From assembly GCF_900547205.1 (NCBI RefSeq), contig NZ_URFY01000025.1, positions 1-64,000 of the forward strand: a stretch of 64,000 nt of DNA, given 5' to 3'. A program made the translations under genes and the position numbers. The notes below the pieces were generated by a model. The model was not told the DNA's origin, did not search any database, and saw only the letters and a list, made by a program, of their open reading frames with translations. This DNA is from an uncultured Bacteroides sp. (GTDB lineage Bacteria > Bacteroidota > Bacteroidia > Bacteroidales > Bacteroidaceae). This document shows positions 8,668 through 16,715 of the stretch, piece by piece (the stretch's first letter is position 1; every line of letters begins with the position of its first letter).

Positions 8668-9474
8668 ATGGAGGTAAATACGAATAACAGGAGCATCCGG
8701 AATTATCAGATTGGCTTTGCGCTAAGCGGAGGATTTATTAAAGGATTCGCTCATCTGGGTGCAATGCAAGCTCTTCTCGAACACGATATCAAACCGGAAA
8801 TCATTTCAGGAGTCAGTGCAGGGGCACTTGTCGGTGTTTTTTATGCTGATGGCAATGAGCCGCACAAAGTGCTTGAATATTTCTCGGGACATAAATTCCA
8901 GGATTTGACTAAACTGGTAATCCCAAAGAAAGGATTATTCGACCTTTGTGAGTTTATTGATTTTCTTCGCTCAAACTTAAAAGCACAAAAGCTGGAAGAG
9001 TTGCAGATTCCTTTGATAATCACAGCTACCGATCTCGATCATGGACGTATGGTTCACTTTCATCGTGGCTCCATTGCCGAACGGGTTGCAGCTTCCTGCT
9101 GTATGCCTGTCATGTTTGCTCCGGTCAATATTGATGGTACAAACTATGTAGACGGCGGATTAATGATGAACCTTCCTGTTTCTACTCTCCGAAGAGTCTG
9201 TGAAAAGGTGGTGGCAGTCAATGTTAGTCCCATCATGGCGCAAGACTATAAAATGAATATCGTGAGCATCGCCATGCGTTCGTTTCATTTTATGTTTCGT
9301 GCCAACACTTTCCCCGAAAGAGATAAATGTGATTTGCTTATCGAACCTTATAATCTCTACGGATATAGTAATACGGAACTGGAAAAAGCGGAAGAAATCT
9401 TTGAGAACGGATACAATACCGCGAACGAAGTTCTCGATCATTTGTTATTAGAAAAAGGTAAAATATGGAGATAA
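8668..9474 (+). CDS. Patatin-like phospholipase
   Basis: Serine lipid acyl hydrolase of the patatin family, 268 residues from the preferred start. Visible: the glycine-rich oxyanion segment LSGGFIKGFAHLG (residues 19-31), the nucleophile elbow GVSAG (Ser50) and the catalytic Asp in VDGG (Asp162), giving the Ser-Asp dyad. A longer reading from 8569 would add a hydrophobic N-terminus but would start inside the preceding hairpin. Probably cytosolic and acting on membrane phospholipids or lysophospholipids; substrate unknown. Confidence 0.87.
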   Translation: MEVNTNNRSIRNYQIGFALSGGFIKGFAHLGAMQALLEHDIKPEIISGVSAGALVGVFYADGNEPHKVLEYFSGHKFQDLTKLVIPKKGLFDLCEFIDFLRSNLKAQKLEELQIPLIITATDLDHGRMVHFHRGSIAERVAASCCMPVMFAPVNIDGTNYVDGGLMMNLPVSTLRRVCEKVVAVNVSPIMAQDYKMNIVSIAMRSFHFMFRANTFPERDKCDLLIEPYNLYGYSNTELEKAEEIFENGYNTANEVLDHLLLEKGKIWR

Positions 9475-9523
9475 CTCCTATTTGCATGACTATCATAATA
9501 TGAATAATATAAATCTACTCTAT

Positions 9524-11221
9524 ATGAACAACGAAAATAAGATGATTATCTATCAGGTGTTTACGCGCCTGTTTGGAAACAATAACAACCACTGCATTTA
9601 CAACGGAGACATCACCACCAATGGCTGTGGCAAGATGGCGGACTTTACGCTCAAAGCACTTAATGAAATCAAAAAATTGGGGGCTAATTATATCTGGTAT
9701 ACCGGAGTGATTGAACATGCCTCTCAAACGGACTACCGCCGCTACAACATAATCCCCGACCATCCTGCCATTGTGAAGGGAAAAGCCGGTTCACCTTACG
9801 CCATCAAAGACTATTATGATGTCGATCCGGATCTTGCCAATGACATTCCTGAACGAATGAAGGAATTTGAAAATCTGGTTCGACGTACACATCGTGCAGG
9901 ACTAAAAGTTATCATCGACTTCGTACCCAACCACGTGGCACGCCAATACCATTCGGATTCACAACCGGACGGCACCACCGGACTGGGAGCCAATGATGAT
10001 ACGAACCAACCTTTTAGCCCGTACAATAATTTCTACTATATTCCGCAAGCTGAACTGCACCCCCAGTTTGATATGAAAGCCGGTGCGGCTGAACCTTACA
10101 GGGAGTATCCTGCCAAGGCAACGGGTAACAATCGCTTTGATGCAACTCCCAATATTACCGATTGGTATGAAACAATTAAACTGAACTATGGGGTTGATTA
10201 TCTGAATGGCGGTACCTGCCACTTCTCCCCGACTCCGGATACGTGGATTAAGATGTTGGATATCCTTATGTTCTGGGCTTCTAAGGATGTTGATGCTTTC
10301 CGGTGCGATATGGCTGAAATGGTGCCTGTTGAATTTTGGGAATGGGCTATCCCACAGGTGAAAGAGGCTTATCCTGAAATACTTTTTATTGCAGAAGTTT
10401 ACAATCCCAATGAATACCGCAATTACTTGTTCCGCGGACATTTTGATTACCTGTATGACAAAGTTGGATTGTATGATACGCTGCGTAATGTTGCTACCGG
10501 TTACGAATCTGCTGCTGCTATCACTGGTTGTTGGCAAAGTTTGAACGGAATAGAGAAAAGGATGCTCAACTTCATGGAGAATCACGATGAGCAACGTATT
10601 GCTTCCGACTTCTTTGCCGGAGATCCGCGTAAAGGAATCCCTGCTCTTATCGTGTCCGCTTGTATGAATACCAATCCTATGATGATTTATTTCGGCCAGG
10701 AATTTGGAGAACTCGGAATGGATAGTGAAGGATTCAGTGGAAGAGACGGACGGACGACGATATTCGATTATTGGAGTGTAGACACGATTCGTCGTTGGCG
10801 AAATGGAGGAAAGTTTGACGGGAAGATGCTTACCGAAGATCAGAAACGTTTATATGGAATCTATCAAAGAGTGCTGACGCTTTGCAATGAAGAACAGGCT
10901 ATATCGAAGGGCGTTTTCTTCGATTTGATGTATGCCAACATAGATGGATGGCGTTTCAATGCACACAGGCAATATACTTTTATGAGGAAATATAAGAATG
11001 AGTTATTGTTCTTCATCATCAATTTCGACAGCCATCTGGCAGATATTGCCATCAATGTTCCTTCACACGCTTTCGACTTTTTGCAGATTCCGCAAATGGA
11101 GTCTTATCAGGCTACCGACCTGCTGACAGGAGCAAAAGAAGAAATTAGCTTATTGCCTTATAAGCCAACGGAAGTTTCTGTTAGTGGATATAATGGGAAA
11201 ATATTGAAGATCGTACTTTAA
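9524..11221 (+). CDS. Alpha-amylase family glycoside hydrolase (GH13)
   Basis: 565 residues, no signal peptide, so intracellular. The four GH13 regions are visible: region I DFVPNHV; region II DAFRCDMAEM with the nucleophile Asp; region III FIAEVYNP with the acid/base Glu; and region IV FMENHDEQR with the His-Asp pair. A start at 9482 is open (14 more residues), but the shorter form begins right before the family core MIIYQVFTRLFG. It probably acts on cytosolic alpha-glucan, fitting the branching enzyme encoded downstream. A strong terminator follows. Confidence 0.88.
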   Translation: MNNENKMIIYQVFTRLFGNNNNHCIYNGDITTNGCGKMADFTLKALNEIKKLGANYIWYTGVIEHASQTDYRRYNIIPDHPAIVKGKAGSPYAIKDYYDVDPDLANDIPERMKEFENLVRRTHRAGLKVIIDFVPNHVARQYHSDSQPDGTTGLGANDDTNQPFSPYNNFYYIPQAELHPQFDMKAGAAEPYREYPAKATGNNRFDATPNITDWYETIKLNYGVDYLNGGTCHFSPTPDTWIKMLDILMFWASKDVDAFRCDMAEMVPVEFWEWAIPQVKEAYPEILFIAEVYNPNEYRNYLFRGHFDYLYDKVGLYDTLRNVATGYESAAAITGCWQSLNGIEKRMLNFMENHDEQRIASDFFAGDPRKGIPALIVSACMNTNPMMIYFGQEFGELGMDSEGFSGRDGRTTIFDYWSVDTIRRWRNGGKFDGKMLTEDQKRLYGIYQRVLTLCNEEQAISKGVFFDLMYANIDGWRFNAHRQYTFMRKYKNELLFFIINFDSHLADIAINVPSHAFDFLQIPQMESYQATDLLTGAKEEISLLPYKPTEVSVSGYNGKILKIVL

Positions 11222-11246
11222 AAGATAAGATTCAACTAATTATTGT

Positions 11247-11283
11247 AACCCGGCTGTTTCTCATAACGGTCGGGTTCTTTTTT
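11247..11283 (+). terminator. Rho-independent terminator after the GH13 gene
   Basis: AACCCG (11247-11252) pairs with CGGGTT (11271-11276), followed by a run of six T at 11278-11283. Confidence 0.8.
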
Positions 11284-11354
11284 GTGCATCATCATGCAAA
11301 CAAATATTCTTAGAGGCTGTTTAGTAGATATATAACTAACTAAACTGAAGGCTC

Positions 11355-11837
11355 ATGAAGAAAATTAATATTTTGGCGGTCATATTGCTATTGTTATCAT
11401 CTTTATCCGTTTTGGCAGATACGCCTCCTAATAGTGTCAGTGCTACTTTCAAGTCAATGTATCCAAAAGCCAATGATGTAGCCTGGTCGCAAGACGATGG
11501 GTATTATTGTGCTAACTTTGTGATGAATGGATTCACTAAGAATGTTTGGTTCAATGTTCAAGGACAATGGGAAATGACTCAAACCGATCTGGTTAGTCTC
11601 GATCGTCTGTCTCCGACAGTTTACAATGCTTTTGTCTCAGGTCCTTATGCTAGTTGGGTAGTGGATGATGTGACGATGGTGGAATTTCCTAAATGGCAGG
11701 CTATCATCGTCATCAAAGTGGGACAAGATAATGTGGACATTAAGTATCAACTGTTCTATACTCCCAAAGGGATGTTGCTGAAAACCCGCAATGTGAGTGA
11801 TATGTATGATATTCTCGGACCGGGAACATTCTTATAG
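11355..11837 (+). CDS. Secreted PepSY-like domain protein
   Basis: 160 residues with a clear signal peptide (MKK, hydrophobic core, VLA cleavage near residue 22). The mature part has two similar halves, each with Trp and Tyr residues in strand-like segments (WSQDDGYYCANF, WFNVQGQWEMTQTD, then WQAIIVIKV and YQLFYTPKGMLLKTR), as in the duplicated PepSY-like fold of Bacteroides periplasmic proteins. No enzymatic motif. A convergent terminator separates it from the branching enzyme gene. Confidence 0.75.
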   Translation: MKKINILAVILLLLSSLSVLADTPPNSVSATFKSMYPKANDVAWSQDDGYYCANFVMNGFTKNVWFNVQGQWEMTQTDLVSLDRLSPTVYNAFVSGPYASWVVDDVTMVEFPKWQAIIVIKVGQDNVDIKYQLFYTPKGMLLKTRNVSDMYDILGPGTFL

Positions 11838-11864
11838 GAAACGATACTGGTATAACTAACAAGA

Positions 11865-11903
11865 AAGCCCCTGCGACATATCCATTGGGTGTTGCAGGGG
11901 CTT
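11865..11903. terminator. Bidirectional terminator between convergent genes
   Basis: AAGCCCCTGC (11865-11874) and GCAGGGGCTT (11894-11903) form a perfect 10-bp stem between the rightward PepSY-like gene and the leftward branching enzyme gene. Confidence 0.8.
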
Positions 11904-11924
11904 CGACTATCTATATTAAAAGTT

Positions 11925-13937
11925 TTATTTCTTCTTTCTTAGCACTACAGCGCTGCGTGCAGGAATATAGAGTTTCAACCACTCTTTCTTCTCTTTCTTA
12001 TACAACGGGTCGGTAAGTGTAAAATGAACAACTGAATCATCAGCCAGTCCGTTTCCGCCAAATGCTACATTATCTGTATTCAGAATAACTTCATAAGCTC
12101 CGGGAGTCACCAAGAAACCATAATCGGCGAAAGATTGCTTTGGATTGAAATTAAAGACAAATATCAGGTCCTTGCGGCCATAAGCCAATACCTGATCGCC
12201 ATCATTGTGCCATATCTCCTGTATAGGAGTTGCTTGGAAATCTTTAACGCTCTTGATGACTTTCAGCATTTCTTCATCAAAGTCGCCCATATAGTGATAT
12301 GCCAGATTCTTGTTATCTACCAAATCCCATTGACGACGGGCATACTTGCAAGACCATCCGTTGCCTTCGCGCGGGAAGTCAATCCATTCGGGATGGCCAA
12401 ACTCATTTCCCATGAAGTTCAGATAACCACCGTTGATGGTGGAAGAAGTCAACAACCGAATCATCTTATGAAGGGCGATACCTCTGTTAACCACATAATT
12501 TTCATCGCCTTTCTGCATATGCCAGTACATATCGGCATCAATCAGACGGAAAACAATTGTCTTATCTCCTACTAATGCCTGATCATGGCTTTCTGCATAA
12601 GATATCGTCTTTTCATCCTGACGACGGTTAGTTACTTCCCAGAACATACTGGAAGGTTTCCAATCTTCATCTATCTTTTCCTTTATTGTCTTAATCCAGT
12701 AATCAGGGATGTTCATCGCCATACGGTAATCGAATCCATATCCGCCATCTTCTACTTTTGCAGCAAGTCCGGGCATACCGGAAACTTCTTCGGCAATACT
12801 TATCGCTTTCGGATTCACCTGATGAATTACTTCATTGGCCAATGTCAGATAACAAATCGCATTATCATCCTGATGTCCGTTAAAGTAGTCACTGTAGTTG
12901 CAGAAAGCTTCACCCAGACCATGACTAATATAGAGCATAGACGTCACACCGTCAAAACGGTAACCGTCGAATTTATATTCCTCCAGCCAGAACTTGCAAT
13001 TCGACAGCAGGAAATGAATTACTTCATTCTTACCATAATCAAAACACAATGAATCCCAAGCTGGATGTTCGCGACGAGCGCCCGGATAGAAATATTGGTT
13101 TGGATCTCCGGCAAAGTTGCCCAATCCTTCTACCTCATTCTTCACGGCATGAGAATGTACAATATCCATAATAACGGCAATGCCCATCTCATGAGCAGCA
13201 TCAATTAATGCTTTCAATTCGTCGGGAGTACCAAAGCGTGAAGAAGCAGCGAAGAAACTGGATACGTGATAGCCAAAACTTCCGTAATAAGGATGTTCTT
13301 GGATGGCCATAATTTGAATGCAATTGTATCCTTCCTTAGCAATGCGCGGAAGTGTTTTTTCGCGAAATTCATTATAGGTACCTACTTTTTCCTCTTGCTG
13401 TGCCATTCCGATGTGGCATTCGTAAATCAACAAAGGATTGGTGCTGGGTTTGAACGTTTTCTTTTTAAACTTATAAGGCTTTTCCGGTGCCCACACCTGA
13501 GCGCTGAATATCTTTGTTTGTTCATCTTGAACGACGCGTGTTGCCCAAGCAGGAATGCGTTCTCCTTGACCGCCATCCCAGTATACATTCAGTTTATATA
13601 AATCTTCGTGATGGATAGCATCTGCCGGAAGATTGATTTCCCAGTTGCCGTTCTTTAGTTTTTTAAGCTTATAGGCATCTTTCTCTTCCCAATTGTTGAA
13701 TGTACCAACCATATAAATATGAGTAGCGTTAGGTGCCCATTCGCGGAAAGTCCATCCTTTATCAGTGCGGTGCAATCCAAAATAGAGATAGCCCGATGCA
13801 AAGTCCGAAAGAGTTTGTTTACCTTTGTTAGTCAGTTCTGCTTCCTTGTCCAATGCAAACTGATGGCGACCTGTAATAGCATCGGCAAAAGGTTCTAGCC
13901 AAGGATCATTTTTGATAAGATTGAGTGTCTTTTCCAT
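11925..13937 (-). CDS. glgB: 1,4-alpha-glucan branching enzyme (GH13)
   Basis: 670 residues. An N-terminal CBM48-like module (FREWAPNATHIYMVGTFNNW) leads into a GH13 barrel with DIVHSHAVKN (region I), YRFDGVTSM (nucleophile Asp, region II), ISIAEEVSGMPG (catalytic Glu, region III) and AESHDQALVGDKT (region IV). A C-terminal all-beta domain ends in PARSAVVLRKKK. The motifs resemble the eukaryote-like branch of branching enzymes more than the classical E. coli GlgB. It makes alpha-1,6 branches in glycogen and pairs functionally with the intracellular amylase upstream. Last gene of a leftward cluster starting at 15114. Confidence 0.9.
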   Translation of the reverse strand: MEKTLNLIKNDPWLEPFADAITGRHQFALDKEAELTNKGKQTLSDFASGYLYFGLHRTDKGWTFREWAPNATHIYMVGTFNNWEEKDAYKLKKLKNGNWEINLPADAIHHEDLYKLNVYWDGGQGERIPAWATRVVQDEQTKIFSAQVWAPEKPYKFKKKTFKPSTNPLLIYECHIGMAQQEEKVGTYNEFREKTLPRIAKEGYNCIQIMAIQEHPYYGSFGYHVSSFFAASSRFGTPDELKALIDAAHEMGIAVIMDIVHSHAVKNEVEGLGNFAGDPNQYFYPGARREHPAWDSLCFDYGKNEVIHFLLSNCKFWLEEYKFDGYRFDGVTSMLYISHGLGEAFCNYSDYFNGHQDDNAICYLTLANEVIHQVNPKAISIAEEVSGMPGLAAKVEDGGYGFDYRMAMNIPDYWIKTIKEKIDEDWKPSSMFWEVTNRRQDEKTISYAESHDQALVGDKTIVFRLIDADMYWHMQKGDENYVVNRGIALHKMIRLLTSSTINGGYLNFMGNEFGHPEWIDFPREGNGWSCKYARRQWDLVDNKNLAYHYMGDFDEEMLKVIKSVKDFQATPIQEIWHNDGDQVLAYGRKDLIFVFNFNPKQSFADYGFLVTPGAYEVILNTDNVAFGGNGLADDSVVHFTLTDPLYKKEKKEWLKLYIPARSAVVLRKKK

Positions 13938-13955
13938 ATCAGAATTTAATTTAGA

Positions 13956-14402
13956 TTATGCTTTAACTTTTACAATCACTTTCTTCACGCCATCAGGTGT
14001 AATCCCAGGAGCATGACCGTCTTGAGGGAAAAAGATGGCGAACATTCCCGGTTTCACGGCAACGTAAGATTCAGCTAATCCTTCAAAAAAAGTAATATCT
14101 TTCTCTGCGTTATAAGGAGCATCTGCCGGAATACAGCCTTTTGCAGCTGTGTATCCCATAATTTCTGTTCCCGACAAAGGGATCTGTATATCAATAAATT
14201 CCTTGTGTGTCTCCAGCTTGGCTTCTTCTTTCGCTTTAGGCTTAGTCTGTGCAATGTTTACCAGCAAATCTTTTCCTTTTAGCTCAGTTTTACCTATCTC
14301 CATGGCTTGCAGGTCGTGAGATTTAAGAAACTCGATAGCTTGTGCAAACAAAGGATTTAAAGAGGCATATTTCTCCAGATTTTCTAAAGTGTCTATTACC
14401 AT
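13956..14402 (-). CDS. YhcH/YjgK/YiaL family protein
   Basis: 148-residue cytosolic beta-sandwich protein. The family signature is visible: KTELKGKDLLVNIAQ, then ETHKEFIDIQIPLSG with the metal-binding His/Glu residues, MGYTAAKGC and the late FFPQDGHAPGI motif with a conserved His. Members bind a divalent metal and have been linked to sugar metabolism and biofilm phenotypes; the substrate is unclear. It starts between a DUF2461 gene and the branching enzyme gene, 18 nt upstream of the latter. Confidence 0.85.
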   Translation of the reverse strand: MVIDTLENLEKYASLNPLFAQAIEFLKSHDLQAMEIGKTELKGKDLLVNIAQTKPKAKEEAKLETHKEFIDIQIPLSGTEIMGYTAAKGCIPADAPYNAEKDITFFEGLAESYVAVKPGMFAIFFPQDGHAPGITPDGVKKVIVKVKA

Positions 14403-14439
14403 ATGAGTTATTTTTAAAGTTTATATTCTAGATATTATT

Positions 14440-15114
14440 TTAATCGAAATCGTCAATCGTAAAATTAATAAAGTCCGCAAACCGTTTGAATTGACGGAAT
14501 ACTTTCTCCACTTGATCTAATATATCCGGTTGAGTAAAAAAGCTGTCTGAGACATAATTAGAGCAAACATATTCCTTGCATTTTAGATATTGAATGTATT
14601 CAAAATCTTTTGGAAATCCCTTTGGTGCAGTTTTCAGGAAGTCTTCTCCAATGACAGGGAAATAGTTCTTGAATTCCGGATCTTCAACTATGGAAACAAA
14701 CTCTTCGATATTGTCGTAGATAGATTGTCTCACAGCTTTCAATACGTTTGAGGGCAGGCAAAGGCTTCCTCCAGCTAGCATAGAACCATCCGGTTGCAGG
14801 TGTACATAGTATCCACAATGATTGGACTTCTTACCTTTTGCATTGATATAGCCACCGAAATGTATTTTATAAGGAGTTTTATCCGCAGAAAAACGGGTAT
14901 CCCGATAAATACGATAGGTGCAATCTTTGGGTTGGATTCCCCGAATTGACTCATCAAATAGGGATATGCGGGCTATAACAGCAGCTAGAAAATTATCAAA
15001 CTCGGCACGGGCTGCTTCATATTCTGCACGGTGCTCATTAAACCACTCACGATTATTATTCGCGGAAAGATCTTTTAAAAACTGAAAGATAACGGGTATG
15101 TTCATCTTTATCAT
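14440..15114 (-). CDS. DUF2461 family protein
   Basis: 224 residues with the family landmarks NNREWFNEHRAEYE near the N-terminus, YRIYRDTRFSADKTPYK in the middle and HCGYYVHLQPDGSMLAGG. No signal peptide or membrane segment. A second in-frame ATG lies 9 nt downstream. Function is unestablished; the fold is related to the TIGR02453 group. First gene of a leftward cluster, with a matching -7 box at 15132-15139. Confidence 0.85.
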   Translation of the reverse strand: MIKMNIPVIFQFLKDLSANNNREWFNEHRAEYEAARAEFDNFLAAVIARISLFDESIRGIQPKDCTYRIYRDTRFSADKTPYKIHFGGYINAKGKKSNHCGYYVHLQPDGSMLAGGSLCLPSNVLKAVRQSIYDNIEEFVSIVEDPEFKNYFPVIGEDFLKTAPKGFPKDFEYIQYLKCKEYVCSNYVSDSFFTQPDILDQVEKVFRQFKRFADFINFTIDDFD

Positions 15115-15131
15115 TTTCTATTATTACCCTA

Positions 15132-15139
15132 CAAACGTA
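15132..15139 (-). promoter_or_regulatory. Bacteroidetes -7 box for the DUF2461-glgB cluster
   Basis: TACGTTTG on the minus strand matches TAnnTTTG and sits 18 nt upstream of the start at 15114. A possible -33 TTTTG lies near 15163. Confidence 0.5.
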
Positions 15140-15183
15140 CAAATTTTATTTCATATAAACTACAAAACCGCTCAAAAGGACAT

Positions 15184-15214
15184 AAAAAAAGCATCGGTCT
15201 GGTAAAACCGATGC
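15184..15214 (-). terminator. Leftward terminator without an obvious upstream gene
   Basis: GCATCGGT (15191-15198) pairs with ACCGATGC (15207-15214); on the minus strand the stem is followed by seven U (15184-15190). Confidence 0.65.
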
Positions 15215-15424
15215 TCTAACACATTTATCAAAAAAACAGACTCTTCTGTTTCTGACGTACTTAAGCTTTCACAAGTGGAGTACAATCTCTTTAATTAATC
15301 TTATATCTAATACTATGAAAAACACATAATTATAACAGATAGCAGAAGATGTTTGTTCAATGGTTCTCTGCATATTTGAGTTAATTATAGTTTATAGAAT
15401 CAAAGTATCGTGTCTTGATTGCAA

Positions 15425-15461
15425 TAAAAAAGGGCTACCGTCTGTGTCTATCGGCAACCCT
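15425..15461 (-). terminator. Terminator of the TPR protein gene
   Basis: A 10-bp stem with two wobble pairs (15431-15440 with 15452-15461) is followed on the minus strand by a U run, 28 nt after the TPR gene stop. Confidence 0.75.
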
Positions 15462-15488
15462 CTTTGTTAATTTAATAGGTTATTATGA

Positions 15489-16223
15489 TTACTTCATAGC
15501 ATCTTTCACCTGAGGAAGCATCTTCTTAACATTCTCGTTTTCGGGAGATACTTTGGCAGCTTCTTCCAGATAATCTACGGCTTCTTTGAATCTTCCATCA
15601 GCTTTCTCCTTTTCTGCAGCATACTTATCAGCATCTGAATTTGCTATAGGAGCAGCCTTTTTCAGGATATTGGCACCATCATTGTAGCACAAAACTCCCA
15701 AGCTATACAATGCATTTGTTTTGTATTGCTTGTGGTCCAATGGAATAACTTTTTTGAAGCATTCTTCTGCTTCTTCTGCCTTTCCTGCTTTTTGTGCAGC
15801 GAGTCCGGCTTTCAGATAATGAAGACCATAGTTCTTTACCATTGTCTTATTTTTCGGATCGACTTTTAATCCTTCTTCTAGTGTAGCGATGTATTCATCA
15901 GTCTTCTTTTGTGCATCCAAAGCCAGAGCTTTACGGGCATAAGCGTTTCCTGTATTGAATTTCTTTTGAATTGCGATATCAAAGAATGTCACAGCTTCAG
16001 GATACTTCTTCACTTCATCGGCAGCAATACCACAATAGTAAGCTGTTGCAGAGTCCTGATTATTAGTCTGTTTTAGATATTCACTGAATTTCGCATAAGC
16101 CACAGGATAGTTTTTTGCATTGAATGCATCAGTTCCTTCTTTTTTCAATTGGTTAGGGTCAGTTTGTGCAAAAATGTTAGTGGCTGCAATACAAAATGCA
16201 AATAAAAAAAATAATTTCTTCAT
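15489..16223 (-). CDS. Secreted tetratricopeptide repeat protein
   Basis: 244 residues with a signal peptide (MKKLFFLFAFCIAATNIFAQ) and then TPR-like helix pairs: AKNYPVAYAKFSEYL, KKYPEAVTFFDIAIQ, KKTDEYIATLEEGLK, GKAEEAEECFKKVI and RFKEAVDYLEEAAKV. TPRs are protein-interaction scaffolds; here probably periplasmic. The Cys in the signal region lacks a clean lipobox. It has its own promoter-like -7 box (16255-16262, minus strand) and terminator, so it is a single-gene unit. Confidence 0.85.
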   Translation of the reverse strand: MKKLFFLFAFCIAATNIFAQTDPNQLKKEGTDAFNAKNYPVAYAKFSEYLKQTNNQDSATAYYCGIAADEVKKYPEAVTFFDIAIQKKFNTGNAYARKALALDAQKKTDEYIATLEEGLKVDPKNKTMVKNYGLHYLKAGLAAQKAGKAEEAEECFKKVIPLDHKQYKTNALYSLGVLCYNDGANILKKAAPIANSDADKYAAEKEKADGRFKEAVDYLEEAAKVSPENENVKKMLPQVKDAMK

Positions 16224-16254
16224 AACTTTATGTGTTTTTTAGTTGTTAATCGTC

Positions 16255-16262
16255 CAAAAGTA
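16255..16262 (-). promoter_or_regulatory. -7 box for the TPR gene
   Basis: TACTTTTG on the minus strand matches TAnnTTTG about 32 nt upstream of the start codon. The rest of 16263-16499 is AT-rich spacer leading to the tRNA gene, with no other feature seen. Confidence 0.45.
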
Positions 16263-16499
16263 AGGCTTATAATACAAACTCACAACCCAATTTGTGTTTT
16301 TTTGAGCTTTTTGAAAGCAATATAACGTTCGTTACTCTTCGTGAAATTAAAGATGTGGTATTTATAGAATATATAGTCAAAAAATTATTTAATTATAAGT
16401 TGCTGATTTATAGCAGTGAATGAAAATTTGAACAAAAAAGTGATAGAAAGTTTTTGAGATTTCAGAAAAAGCACTACCTTTGCAACCGCAAATGAGGCT

Positions 16500-16573
<74 letters not shown>

Positions 16574-16580
16574 CTTTAAT

Positions 16581-16615
16581 AAAAGGCTGTAAATCAATAA
16601 ATTACAGCCTTTTTT
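16581..16615 (+). terminator. Terminator after tRNA-Arg
   Basis: AAAAGGCTGTAA (16581-16592) pairs perfectly with TTACAGCCTTTT (16602-16613), with the T run continuing to 16615. Confidence 0.85.
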
Positions 16616-16634
16616 CTTTTCCTTTCCAGAGTGT

Positions 16635-16707
16635 GAGTTTTAAAAAAAACGACAAATTGACCTACGGATAAGCACATGTGTTTGTCGAAATGTTTGTCGC
16701 AAAACTC
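16635..16707. repeat. Nested inverted repeats upstream of the integrase (possible att/arm sites)
   Basis: GAGTTTT (16635-16641) is the inverse of AAAACTC (16701-16707). Inside, CGACAAA (16650-16656) is the inverse of TTTGTCG, present twice (16681-16687 and 16693-16699). Such nested repeats next to a tyrosine recombinase gene fit recombinase binding sites or an autoregulatory operator. The partner site would be outside the window. Confidence 0.45.
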
Positions 16708-16715
16708 AAAAACTT

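Larger units (their letters stand above)
15115..15488. other. Gene-free region with two leftward terminators
   Basis: 374 nt. It holds the promoter of the DUF2461 gene, an unpaired terminator at 15184-15214 and the terminator of the TPR gene at 15425-15461. No open frame worth calling. The AT-rich stretch between the terminators could encode a small RNA, but no clear promoter was found. Confidence 0.5.
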
